The notes under the pieces are model-generated. The model did no database searches and was not told the origin of the DNA. It saw nothing but the letters and a program-made list of their open reading frames with translations. This document shows positions 29,769 through 40,600 of a stretch of 50,846 nt of DNA, one piece after another; positions within the stretch are counted from its first letter, which is position 1; the number at the start of each line of letters is the position of its first letter. The translations under genes were made by a program, and so were the position numbers. Origin of the DNA: Zygnema cylindricum (Eukaryota > Streptophyta > Zygnematophyceae > Zygnematales > Zygnemataceae); contig JBBHKE010001050.1 in the NCBI GenBank assembly GCA_037447655.1, positions 99,001-149,846 of the forward strand, given 5' to 3'.

Positions 29769-30302
29769 CTATATGGATGCGACAAACGCAGTACAAGTAC
29801 TTTTGTGAGCAAACTACGATGGCGAGAACAATAAGTATGGTCGCACATTTTGAGCGACGTCATCACGGCCACGCGTTCAAGCATCGAACGATTGAAATTG
29901 GTCGAGCGACGACAATTTCATCTCGGGAGGCATCGCGAACGAAAAATATGATCGCCCATTTCAAGCGAAGTCATTGCGACCACAAATTTATAAATCGAAC
30001 AATTTAAATTGGTCAAGCGACAACAATTTTATTTCGCGACTCAATGCGACGTCGAAATGGACTCACTTCTCGACATTAAAATCGACGTCCGAAATTCACC
30101 AAGGATCAAACGTACCTTGAATTTCGAGGATTGCACCAACAAAGAGGATTACACGTCAAGTTATTGGATTGACGAGTCAAAAACAAAAGACAAGGTTGCT
30201 TGCGGCGCAATTCCCTTGTACAACATACGACTCATTTTGGTCCACGTACGTCCAGACAGGATTCTAAGGACCACATGGTCTCAACGGAAAAAAATATTAC
30301 GC
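29769..30302 (+). pseudogene. Family 2 ORF3, copy 2, mostly open at its 3' half
   Basis: Aligned to 49872-50561. The first half (YGCDK, WSH, SDVITATRSSIER) has stops. From 30009 a frame of 98 codons is open: MDSLLDIKIDVRNSPRIKRT, FEDCTNKEDYTSSYWIDESK, AIPLYNIRLILVHVRPDRIL. It ends before the 3' LTR at 30472. Unknown function. Confidence 0.55.
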
Positions 30303-30471
30303 TAAACAAAATCTGCGAAGTACTAATGAAATCGCACTTTTCTTGGATTTAGCAGGGTACAAAATGTAAAAGAAAATATTTCACATGAATTGTACCATCG
30401 AAGCCCCAAGCAATTACCGATTGGACGAAATCGAAGAGTGCGGCAAATATCGACACGAGCTTGAGTTGGAG

Positions 30472-31070
30472 TGTTAATTTTGGACGATCTTGACCGATAT
30501 TATTTACGGATATCTGAGCACCGACAATCGTACGAAATTGAGGAAGATTCCACGACATACTGTTTGGTGCGAAACTGACGCATTTCTTTGGGCGCGGCCA
30601 CCGAAAGCTGACACTGTGTAATTTGGTGTTTAGTGATTGGACCACATCGTGCACACATTTCACATTCAGATTGGAGTGCACATGTACAAATAGTAATCAT
30701 TCCACAAGAAGAAATCATATCTCACTGAAACAAGCTTTTACACAGCAATTTGGTAGAGAATGATGTTTATAATTTTATTCATAGAAACACATTATGCAGA
30801 GATCACCAAATCATAAAGATTAGACACATAGTCGTAGGAGGAGTATCTTGCTTTATTAGTCAGCGAATGTCCTTGAGACAAATGTAATTCCTACCTTTAT
30901 AATCCTATTCAAAGTTATTTAAACCTGCCTCCCTCTATTGTCTACATCTATTTCTTCTCCCATCACTATAAACTTTTGTGAGACACATAACGGCACTACT
31001 TCCTAGTGTATATTTTAGGTTTATCTACCCTAAACCCTCGGCCTCGGGCTAGGGTGAGCACCTAAAATCA
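30472..31070 (+). repeat. Family 2 LTR, copy 3 (3' end of the array)
   Basis: TGTTAATTTTGGACGATCTT to AAAATCA, then ATAGTTGG of an LRR intron. Preceded by GAGTTGGAG as polypurine tract. No target duplication matching the left flank of the array (GCGGG at 9861-9865) is seen. Confidence 0.8.
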
Positions 31071-31312
31071 ATAGTTGGAACTTCAATAGCCTTGGGATTA
31101 AAGAAACTTGAGATTTTTCTTGGCGAGCTCAATTAGAGGGCTCATGGAAATTAGAGAAATAATAAGTTTACAGGAGAAAAAAATGTGTTCGTTCACTTTA
31201 CATTTATGTTATATAACATGTTTAAAGTAAAACCAAATAGTTAAATTTTTTATATCTTTCCGATATTCAACACTGATTGGGGCTAGGGAGGTGGAGTTTC
31301 TTGGTATTAAAG
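31071..31312 (+). other. Intron-like spacer before LRR exon F
   Basis: AT-rich; ends with TTGGGGCTAGGGAGGTGGAG and an AAAG acceptor, matching the G-rich tracts before exons D, E, G and H. Confidence 0.6.
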
Positions 31313-31403
31313 TGGTCTTGCTGACAACCAGTTGAGTGAAAGCATACCAGTTGAGTGAAAGCATTCCATCGTCCATCAGTCAAATGACATCCCTCCTGGA
31401 ATT
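31313..31403 (+). pseudogene. LRR exon F with a 19 bp internal duplication
   Basis: 91 nt between an AAAG acceptor and GTAAGTT. Reads GLADNQLSESI, then a tandem repeat of 19 bases (CCAGTTGAGTGAAAGCAT plus one) shifts the frame. Without the duplication the exon would be exactly 72 nt like the others. The shift (+1) would break a spliced reading frame. Confidence 0.85.
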
Positions 31404-32721
31404 GTAAGTTTACATTATGAATATAGCCAATTCTCAATTTTTCAGAATGGGGTAGGACTTTGTTTGAAAACGGAGCGATAGGCATAAAAAGGATATTTAG
31501 TATTGATGGTTTATTAATGTATGTTAGGTTTCGTAAATTACTAATTTTAATTGCTTAATCTCATTATTAAAATAAATAATTGTGCTTTAATGATGATAAT
31601 TATTTTGTATAAAATGGACATTATATATGTGTATATAGTTAAGTTGATTAGCAAAGTTTAAAGCTCTCCCACAGCTTCATAAAGTAATTGAAAAATCATC
31701 TTATATTTCCAATTTAGGTTTGGACTAAATCAGGGAAAGACTTCAACTTAGGGTGACAGTTTTATTGATCTTCTGAGAGCCGTGGATTGATGAGGAGGTA
31801 TCTAAATTCTTTTTTTTTTCCCTATGTTTTCTTGATAATCTGGTAACACTCAAAAAAACATCGGGGTGCAAAATCCTTAGGAGGTATTATATAAAATCTT
31901 GAAAAACGATAATTGTGATTGATTTTTGACAATACGCAGTGTTTAATTTTATCAAAAATATAGAATGGAATAATATGAAGAAAAAAATATTATCACGAAC
32001 AAAATTCTACTAATCAAAAAAATAATCATTCCATTCGGCTGACGATTAATAGGTGAAGCAAAATTTTGAAAAAGGCTATGCTCCAAAGTTGGTCCAATAC
32101 CTAGGCTATCGAGTGCTCTCTCTCTCTCTCTTTCTATCTCTCCTTCCCTTTTCCTCTCCCTCTCTCTCTCTATCCCTCAACCTGCTCTATGAAGTCCTTA
32201 AATAACTAGGTGGAAATTTGTTGATAAAATCGGAAAGAAATCATACTAAACGGCATATTTTTCGGTAGCAGGGGTGTTCACCTTTTTCCGCAGATTTTTA
32301 TAAACCCCACACAAGGATTGGACAAAAGATAGGAGGAAAATGATTGATGAAAAGGGGTGGTAGGAGTGATTAGGGTTTGTTTTAAACAGGAAAACTTAAC
32401 AAAGATTACATATCCAGTGTATATGCTTATACTTCCAAATTCCCATAATTAAATTTGGTTTGTAAAAATGAAACATCATTGGAATCTTGTTACGCCTTTC
32501 GATTTGAAAAAAAATGGGAAGGAGGTGGTTTAATCTATCGATTTTAAGTGAAAATCCATTTAATGCCTACTCATCGGTTGCATTGCTGGATAAATCAATT
32601 TATGCGTATTTACCAAGAATTAGAATTCAACTGTCCTTTTGTTCTTTCATCTTCTTGTCCATACTAAATAAAAGTCATTTTTGGGGGAAGGGGATGAATT
32701 TCTCGTGGTGCTGGGTTTTAG
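31404..32721 (+). other. Intron-like spacer between LRR exons F and G
   Basis: Has the post-exon block TTTTTCAGAATGGGGTAGG (about 31438), shared with the stretches after exons E and G. Also a (CT)n tract at 32115-32178, AAGGATTGGACAAAAGATAGGAGG (about 32313), and a TTTTTGGGGGAAGGGGATG tract before exon G. A 71-codon frame at 32514 runs into exon G but is not supported as an exon. Confidence 0.65.
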
Positions 32722-32793
32722 ACGTCTAAATGGCAACAAGTTTAGTGGAAGCATTCCATCGTCCATCAACAAACTAACATCCCTCTACCACTT
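32722..32793 (+). CDS. LRR exon G (single leucine-rich repeat)
   Basis: 72 nt between GGGTTTTAG and GTAGGT. Reads RLNGNKFSGSIPSSINK then LTSLYH, last codon split TT|N. Intact plant-type LRR with usable splice sites and the same phase as the other exons. Confidence 0.85.
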
Positions 32794-34554
32794 GTAGGTA
32801 TAAATTTAGAATAAAGCCTATTGCTACATCTAAAATGGGGTTTTACTCCGATTGAAAATGGAGATAAAGGCATGCTATGGCTGTTATCATTTGTTATCAT
32901 TGCATGTTTGCAAAAAATTATTTTATATGTTTATAAAGTTAATTTCTTAAAGTTTATTCAAACAAAAAAATTGTCCCTTTATTTGGAACGTGCTTTTGTA
33001 TAAAATGGAAACTATAGATAATAACGTGCATTATGATCAACTATGTATAATCGATAGCTCTTTTATATCTCTTAAACACTGAAGTTGTCGGCTTTGCGCT
33101 ATTGAATAACTTCCTCGAATGGGAGAGAAAGTGGAGGTGAGATGGGGGAGTTAAAGAGTGGTGATCAAAGTAGATCTTTCTTGAAACAATTCTAAGGGAT
33201 CCATATTTAGATGAATATGTGGAGGCCATGCTTAGAACTGACAGAGAGAAAGAGAGAGAGAGAGGGAGAAAGAGAAAGCTAGATGCGGACAGTTGTGGAT
33301 AAATATCTTGTGGCACATCGTAATTTACCCCCTTCTTTTTCCTATTTTTATCACTAGAATAGTTCAAGAAAGGCAACAGGAAGATCATCCTGTTCCAAAA
33401 AGCTCCATTTTTTATTCATTCTTGAATAAAATATTGTATACAATCAGTACAAAAAAACCTTGCCAAAGTACTCATTTTTCTATTCCTTTTTCAACTTAGC
33501 GAAAGAAAATTAGAAATGCAAACTTGAGATACCTTGTGGACTCTAATCTCCTTGTGTTTTCACCCTCCCGATAGAAATAAAGATTCGTCCCTTCTACATT
33601 CATTTAAGAGAAATTTTAACAAAAAAGACTCCTATGGAAATTATTGATCCTCGTCAACAATTTTTTTTTTCCAAAAATGGCCAAAAAATAAAATAAATCT
33701 CCTTCAAGCCTTACTTTCTGCTCTTGTCCTCCTCTGTCTAATTGAAGACTCGAGAAGAGCTAGTGATTATAGCTTGCCACTTTCTTCTTCCCCTTCTCTT
33801 CCTCCCCCGTTCAATTGAAGAATGGGCTGGCTCGAGAGAGTCAGAGGTGCAAGTTTTTATTTCGTGAATGATCCGAATTTTCAATAGAGAAAATAATCTA
33901 AGCACATAAATACATGAATAAAAAAATTGTGCGTGGCATAGAGGAAAGAAAAACATCCTCTAAGTTGCAAATCAGATAAATAATATGTACAACAAAGACT
34001 TGGCGTTACACTTCTAAACACAAGCAAAAGTACAATAATCTATTAGCATCATGTAATCAAATTGAGTTTTAATAGGAGTGCGTTTGGATACATGAGTGGG
34101 AGTTAAAATTGAAAAAATATTTTTGTTTTGTAGACTTTTGTAACGCATAGGTGAATAGAGGTTTCGACGTTATTGTAATAAAATCTTAGAGAAAGACATT
34201 TCTTGCGTTAGCAAGGGTCTCCACGTTTTTCACGTTTAAATCTATGCACCCCGCACGAGGTTTTGACAAGATATAAGAGGAAAAAGACTTAACAAAGAGA
34301 GTGATGGGGATGGGAAGGGGCTGCCTTAGAGATGAATCCCTAAAAATTACAAAATGCACAATTATAAATGTCATATTTTTTAATTTCTATGGTTCAAATG
34401 GGTTTGTCAAGGTGAAAAGTGTATCTTAAACCTGAGTGTACATACCTTAAATTCATCCTCAATTTTTCTTTGTTGTATTTTATCCCAGTCCATCAAAAAC
34501 TAAAGGGCATTGTGTTGGGGGGGCCCTGCTGGGTGGGTATGCGAGGTCTAACAG
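32794..34554 (+). other. Intron-like spacer between LRR exons G and H
   Basis: Post-exon block CTAAAATGGGGTTTTAC (about 32829), purine tract at about 33110-33160, (GA)n at 33241-33280, and CACGAGGTTTTGACAAGATATAAGAGG (about 34252) as before exons D, E and G. No gene. Confidence 0.6.
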
Positions 34555-34626
34555 ATATTTGAGTGAGAACCAGTTGAGTGGAAACATTCCATCGTCATTC
34601 GGTCAAATGAAAGCCCTTAGACTCTT
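34555..34626 (+). CDS. LRR exon H (single leucine-rich repeat)
   Basis: 72 nt between CTAACAG and GTAAGG. Reads YLSENQLSGNIPSSFGQ then MKALRL, last codon split TT|N. Intact. A family 3 Copia relic begins about 235 bases downstream; no later LRR, transmembrane or kinase exon was found. Confidence 0.85.
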
Positions 34627-34862
34627 GTAAGGCTTAGTTATAAACAAAGTTACTTGATACTTTCAGAATAGGATTTTCTTTTTGAATTGATTTTTTTCTC
34701 CCAAGTTAACTATGGATAAAAATTAGGGGAAGACAGCCTAGATTGGTTACTAACCTCCCCGTATAGCCTCCCACCTCTCCAATGTCTTAAATTTTTCGCG
34801 TGTCCTCCCCTCCTTTTTTTGAGTTGGGGAACATAGTAAACGTTCTCCAAAATGAGTGGTTC

Positions 34863-36112
34863 TCAGCTATTTTGGTTTATTGCCACCTGTCCAACAAAAT
34901 TTGACGTGAGAATGGAGTTATTTCCAAGTAAAATCTGTAAAGGGGTAGATAGCATTACAAGATTTGTCATGGTGGATTTACAGCATGGCATGTGGTGCGA
35001 GACAGCAGAATCTATCAACCAATCATAATTTTTACCTGAAGCATTGAAAGCATACCCATAATCGAGTGGAGGTATGGGAGCAGGTACATAATTGATTTGG
35101 TTGATGGGTGACGCTACTGGATTCGTTAAGTCAGATTGGAGAAGTGGAGGAGGTACAGTTGGTGCGAATTGAAAATGAGGCGTCATATTGTACCAAGGGG
35201 GAGGAGGACCATAAGGACCGTACGAAGGGGTCATGAATGATGCAGTGGCGTGTCGAATGGAATTGTACGCAACAGGCGGATTGGGCGGCGATTTTGGATT
35301 TGTATAGTTGTTTTTGTTTTGACCACCGCCGCCGCCGCTTGACGCACGCTCACGTTTACGAGCAAGAATTGGACACGCGTCAATAAGATGATCTTTCTCT
35401 TTGCAATATCTGCAAAAAGTAGAAGATCTTGCAGCACCTGAAAAAGATTTTTTTGAAATGACAAAAGTTAGTACTGTGGCGTCAGATGATGTAACATGTT
35501 TTTTTAATTTTTGTGTGCTTTCTTTATAAATGAGTTGATTGGTCAAATCAGGTTAGGTGACACTTGCAGGATTTTTGTCAACCGTACCAACAAAAGATTC
35601 AAAACTGGGCGGTAATCTTGCCAAATTTACACTGATAAGATCTTCATGAGTTATAGGATAATTAATGCACTTTAAACGTCCAGCGTATGATTGTACTTTT
35701 TGTATAAAAGACAACATATCTCCAGGATTATCTTTTTCAAGAAGAATGAATTCGCGTCGAAGGGCCAAACGATGTGACCATGTGTCTGTTTCGTACACGG
35801 CGCATAAAAGTCGCCACGCTTTATTTGCGGTTGTTGCGCTTCGTACAAGATTCGCGATTGTTCCATCCAACGACAAAATGAGACGAGATAAAGCGATGGA
35901 GTCCTTTTCTCTCCACGCAATGATTGCAGTTTGGGTGGCCGCAAAATCATCGTCATCCTCGTCTGGCACGATAGGAATGATGACATCTCCTATGACGTGA
36001 CCCCATATATTTTCAAAACTGAATAAATGCTGGATGAGAAATTTCCAGTTGTTAAAATCTTGACCTTTAAATTTATGCACTGAGTTTGACACGGCCGAAG
36101 CTGTGGGCCCAT
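34863..36112 (-). pseudogene. Copia gag and protease start (family 3)
   Basis: Minus strand. The first frame (about 36107-35553) reads HKFKGQDFNNWKFLIQHLFS, AWREKDSIALSRLILSLDGT and NLARLPPSFESFV, a full UBN2-type Copia gag. A single TAA (35553-35555) interrupts it; the same frame then continues to 34863. That part has a complete zinc knuckle CRYCKEKDHLIDAC, a Pro/Asn-rich linker, and WLIDSAVSHHM, the Copia protease active site with Ala for Gly (DSA instead of DSG). The ATG in the primer-binding site (36110-36112) is one base out of frame with gag, as if one base was lost just after it. Truncated in the protease. Confidence 0.85.
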
Positions 36113-36116
36113 AACC
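36103..36116 (-). other. Half-tRNA initiator-Met primer-binding site, family 3
   Basis: GGTTATGGGCCCAC on the minus strand, 14 bases complementary to the initiator tRNA-Met anticodon arm. Lies between a putative LTR and gag. Confidence 0.8.
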
Positions 36117-36651
36117 TAATTAATTAGTGGCCATAACAAAGGAATAAATTAAAACAAAGGAACAGGAAAAAGTACAAAGTACATAAAGACAGCAAGGACA
36201 ACTGAGGCTGTCGTGAACTTAGGTTCAATAGTAAAGAATTATATATTAAACATAGTGAGACGCTTGAGTTTTATAGATGAACTCAAGCGTGTAGGTCGAA
36301 CTAATCTAAGTTAAGGTAAAACTAATTTAGGTATAACTAATTTAGGTACACCTATTAAGTGGAACTACGATTAATCTAGGTATATCTAGTAGTTGAGGTA
36401 CAATTAGGTACAAAGATTCTAAGTGTTTAGTGGGAATCTTTCTACGTAAAGATCATTATGTACAAAAAGTACATGAACACTAATTAAAGTGATACACTTA
36501 AGACTTAGTGTTCTAGGATTGAAAATATCATGTAAAAGGACAAACTAAACATGAATGTTTCAATAGGACAGTAGAAGTACGAATTACAATAGTGACAATC
36601 CACGTCCAACAAATAAATGTTAGTATGTCACTTCGCGAAAATACCGCGAAA
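36117..36651 (-). repeat. Putative family 3 LTR
   Basis: Directly upstream of the primer-binding site on the minus strand, so this must include the LTR end. Contains, on the minus strand, TATAAA (near 36275) and three imperfect units of AACTAATTTAGGTAT type (36298-36385 on +). There is no second copy in the window, so the left edge is uncertain; a family 1 LTR starts at 36652. Confidence 0.5.
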
Positions 36652-37700
36652 TGAAACTCTGAGATCTCCATAAGTCCTCAGAGTGGACAGCTTCTAAGAA
36701 GCCTCTAAGATAATCCTGACCCCTTTGTGTTTCAGCAAAAATAACTGCCACCCTAGCAGACAATAACTCCGACCAACTTCACCTGTTTGAAAAGAAGACT
36801 CCCCTAAGTCGATAGCAAAATGAATCTCTGAATTTGCTCCCCTGAGCAATAAGTTATGGAGGGTCAAAGTTGACCTTTTGTACAGAAGTTCTCTGGGAGA
36901 GAGGGTCCTATCTTCTAATTTTTCTAAGTCCTATCTCTGTCACAGACTCTATCTACTGATGTATAAAGCCAATCAAATTGTAGTTCCGTACACAAAAGTA
37001 CAACTGCCAGCGTACTTTCTATACGAACATTGTACGACATGGCCTAAATGTCGACACGTGGTATATCCGGATTTGCTCCCTTAATCCTCGGAGATGCCGT
37101 GATCCAATGTCATTCTGCCACGTGTCATCCGATGTGGCTATGATCAAAAACCACCGAAATTCTCTTTTGCGATCTCGACGTTTAATTTCGGCCGTCCGAT
37201 TAAATTCCCATTTAATCGTAGCCGTAATAAATACATGGGCGGTATTCGTTTCGGTAAAGAAATAAATGCGCGGTATTCGTTTCTTATCCATACCGTTATC
37301 CGTACTTTTACATTACTAGATCTATGTCTCCCGTAAAACTATTTCAGTTAAATGAACTATCCTACGTTTAACTATCCTACGTATAAGTGTTTAATTAATT
37401 ATCAAACCATATAGTACGTAACACTAGTTATAGACTTAACGGCTAAGGCTACGGGCTACCGCCGCATGTTTGCCGGCCGGTAGGTACCAGGATCAAATCC
37501 TGTGGACGGCACATACCTTTTAGTAAATAAACCCCTAACTAATATATATTTCCCGTAAACCTTTGGATAGCCTAGGTAGCCATGGCTCTAGCTCCCTCTC
37601 CAATTTCTCAGTGATTGCAACAAGTTTGAGAGTTGGAGAGAGAAGTTAGAGGTAGACTGCCGCGGCTTCTTTGTTATTTCTATTCAGACCTAGAAAATAC
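36652..37700 (-). repeat. Family 1 Copia LTR, - orientation, most complete copy
   Basis: Starts TGAAACTCTGAGATCTCC on + and reaches GACCTAGAAAATACT near 37700, where the last bases diverge from the other copies. Carries two G-boxes (37055-37060 and 37119-37124), two CGGTATTCGTTTC repeats (about 37252-37285), a tRNA-like B box (AGGATCAAATCCT near 37490) and the CCATGGCT block (37579). No gag follows it; it sits between two Copia relics. Confidence 0.75.
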
Positions 37701-38559
37701 TTTAAAAGACCATTAATTTCTACACGAAACGACAATAACCTAACTGCTATTAGTGTTAATAATTTTTTCGCCGTTTGAGAGAGTGATTTTTGAGTTAGAC
37801 AAGGAAACGAAACATAGTGAAAAGAGGGATTGAGGCGATTGATAATGAGGAGCTGATTTTGATGAGGTAAAGGGACAGGATGGTAGAGAGAAATAGGGGC
37901 CATAGGAAGGAAGAGGGAGAGGGAGAGAAATTGATTAAGTGTGAGATTGTTTTAATTTGTGGTTTTTTAGCCGCGATCTTTTTCAATGCGATAATTCAAT
38001 AATTAATATTATTATTGTAATACAACACCATTTAAATCGACAACATCTATGTTTGAATTTGATTTTGATTTTTAACGTTAATATTGTTGAATGATTATTT
38101 TATTTTAGAATTGGATTTTGATTAGAATATAAAGTTGAATTTTAATTTTTATTATAATGATTCGAGTAATTTAATTATAATTTCGATTTGACTCTGAGTT
38201 TGAATTTGAATTACGTGCCAATAAGGATTTTAGAAATTCAAAGTTTTGAAATTAAAATTCAAACTCAAATTCGAATTCAGACTCAAATTCAAATCGAAAC
38301 TCAAAATAAAATTAAGAAAATAAATAAATGGACAATTAAGTTCAAGAAAGTTTTTTTTTTTTTTTAGAGTTTAAATTAATGAACTGGAGCTTCTTGTCCT
38401 TTGACTGCCAAGGTAAGAACCCTATTCCTGAGGTAGTTTGCACAATTCATTACGTCATCCGAGAACCTTTTTCCTTTCTTCTTATCAGACAACATACTCC
38501 TAGCACTATCACTTATTGTCCTATTCAACCTCTTGGTTACTCCATTTTATTCAAAATTT
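37701..38559 (+). other. AT-rich spacer with TTYGAA hexamer inverted repeat
   Basis: 38040-38220 is rich in TTTGAATTTGA words, and 38225-38330 is rich in the complementary TCAAATTCAAA words, forming an imperfect inverted repeat. No gene. Confidence 0.6.
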
Positions 38560-40162
38560 TATTTAACTGTCTTTTGATGTTGTACTCCTTTTTTCCTCAT
38601 AAAATCTTCAAACTGGTTGGAGGTATATTCTCCAACATTATCACTCTTTACTCTCTTGATTGGAGTTCAATATATTTTCTCACTCCATACCTTGTAATCT
38701 TTAAAATAGTAGGGGGCCTCTGATTTTGCTTCTAGAAATTAGACTATTGAATTCCATGACCATTCATCAATGATGGACATTATATACCTTTTACCCCCAC
38801 AAAAGGAACTTTCGCAAGTCCCAAGATGTTTGCATGTACCAAATCTAAGACCTTTTCTCCTTTATAAGTGGATGTTTTTGGGAAGGGTAACTTGTGGGAC
38901 TTACCTTGAGCACACCCACTAGTGTCACTTAGGTTTTCACTTTCCACACTAGATTCCTTTTACTACTCTCATATTTTTCCTTACTCTAAACATGTTTGTA
39001 TCTTTACACATGTGCATTGAAGCACCTAAATTCACTATCAAACCTGCTTCACCAATCAAACCTCCAAAGGCACATTTCTGTTTTTCGTGGAGTTTTGACC
39101 TCGATCTTCACCTCCATCTTTTCATCTAATAAAAGCTCATTTCTCTTCCTTCTTGATTTCGTCCTCATGTACCTTAGTCACAAGGGCCTTCTCCTTCCAT
39201 TTTGGAGGTCCATTGGTCCCCCCCTCCTTAAGCTAAAGTTATGTTAGCTTAAAACACTCAACCATATAGTGCGCTGGTTTCCTACAAACACAACAAAGCC
39301 CATTGGAAACAATCGGTTTGGACTCATAGGATTAATTTTTTGTCTCCCTCCTCTATAGTTTCCAAAGGGTTTCTTTGAGTCCTTGTTCCTCAAATAAGTC
39401 TCGGTTGCCAAAGCTCGTCCGCTCTTTCTTAAACTTCGGATCTCTATTGTATTCTCTCAAACGAGAATCATCCCTACCACATAATTATCCAAGTCCACCA
39501 GGAGTTTAATAGATTTTGTATACGGTTAAATGTATTCTCATACTCATCGAGTAACTTTATGGGTAAGCAACTAACCTTTGCTTTTTCAGTTTCTACATTT
39601 CCAGCACTCTCAAACTCCATAAAGTGTGTTGCAAGCTTATTACATAAAATTAACATCTTCCCTCTTTTGTGAACATATGCATCTATATTCTGATTTGTTG
39701 TTGTTGAATCTTACCACTTCGGTACATATCTATAAGTGCAATCTATAGATCGGATGGCCTTTCTACTTGTAAGTGAGTAGATGAAAGTCCTTGGGTAAGA
39801 TGGCGGAGAATGAAATGCTTTGTTGCCATATTATTATACTCCCAGGTATCAATATTATTCTCCTTATTTCTTCGAACAAGTGACATGAAAGCCGAACTTG
39901 TTGTTATTGGTGTTGCTTTCTCCTTTTCCTCCCCTCTTTCTATCACTTTCCTTTTGTTTTTCTCCTCTGATGTAGTTGGGTTTGCATCCTTGGTAAATCT
40001 GCTACCTCCAAACCCTCAAAGGATGCCTAGAGTGGATCCACGCCTCACATGTCTACTGACTATCCCCCAAAACCTTTTTTCGCATAGAGCTCCTATCATT
40101 ATACTTTTCAAAAATATGGAGTCAGTTCCGTTAAAGATGGGCACCTTTGAGTATAGGCCCAT
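38560..40162 (-). pseudogene. Family 1 Copia gag-protease-integrase relic
   Basis: Starts at the ATG (40160-40162) within the primer-binding site: MGLYSKVPIFNGTD. Gag is degraded but keeps DTWEYNNMATKHFILRHLTQ (39743-39946) and an intact zinc knuckle CCVCRKPAHYMVEC (about 39250-39295). Next, GASMHMCKDTNMF marks the protease start, with Asn-Leu in place of the catalytic Asp-Ser. Most of the protease and the gag_pre-integrase half are deleted, and the reading jumps to SGCAQGKSHKLPFPK and LDLVHANILG (about 38930-38830). The integrase core follows in other frames, including VKSDNVGEYTSNQFEDF (about 38620), the second catalytic Asp region. RT is absent. Confidence 0.8.
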
Positions 40163-40165
40163 AAC
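40156..40165 (-). other. Half-tRNA primer-binding site, family 1 (38.5-40.2 kb copy)
   Basis: GTTATGGGCC on the minus strand directly after an LTR end (GAGTTATAC), with the gag ATG inside. Confidence 0.75.
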
Positions 40166-40262
40166 GTATAACTCTGAGATCTCTTTAGGTCCTCAAAGTA
40201 GGCAGTTTACATAAAGCCAATAGGAAAACCCTGACCCCCTCTTGTTTGATTAACAACAGGCA
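40166..40262 (-). repeat. Family 1 Copia LTR, 3' fragment
   Basis: ACTCTGAGATCTCTTTAGGT then CCAATAGGAAAACCCTGACC: a diverged match to the start of 36652-36760. Truncated at about 40260 by a tandem repeat. Confidence 0.65.
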
Positions 40263-40600
40263 AAGTAGTGATGTAGTCAAGCGTTAAAACAGTAAAGTAG
40301 AAAACAATGATGAATTGTAAAACATGAAACAATTAAGCATTAAAAGAGAAAGGCATTAAAACTGGAAATTGTGAAATAGTATAACAAGGGAATTTTTTTT
40401 TGAAACAAATGAAAATAATAATAATATTCATAAAAAGTGAAATAATCAAGCGTTATGATAGTAAAGTAGAAAAAAATGAACAAATGTAAAACAATAAATG
40501 ATTGAGTAGTAAAGGAGAAAGGCATTAAAGTCAAAAAGTGTAAAATAGTATGACAAGGGAAAAAATAATTGAAACAAATGAAAATAGTGATAATTATCAC
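40263..40600 (+). repeat. 169 bp imperfect tandem duplication, AT-rich
   Basis: TCAAGCGTTA...AGTAAAGTAGAAAA recurs with a 169-base period (40277 and 40446). GGCATTAAA and ATGACAAGGGA/ATAACAAGGGA recur in register. Confidence 0.8.

Noticed and set aside
32514-32729. Extended first exon running into LRR exon G
   Set aside because: The 72 nt exon has its own acceptor, and the upstream part aligns with intron blocks of other units.
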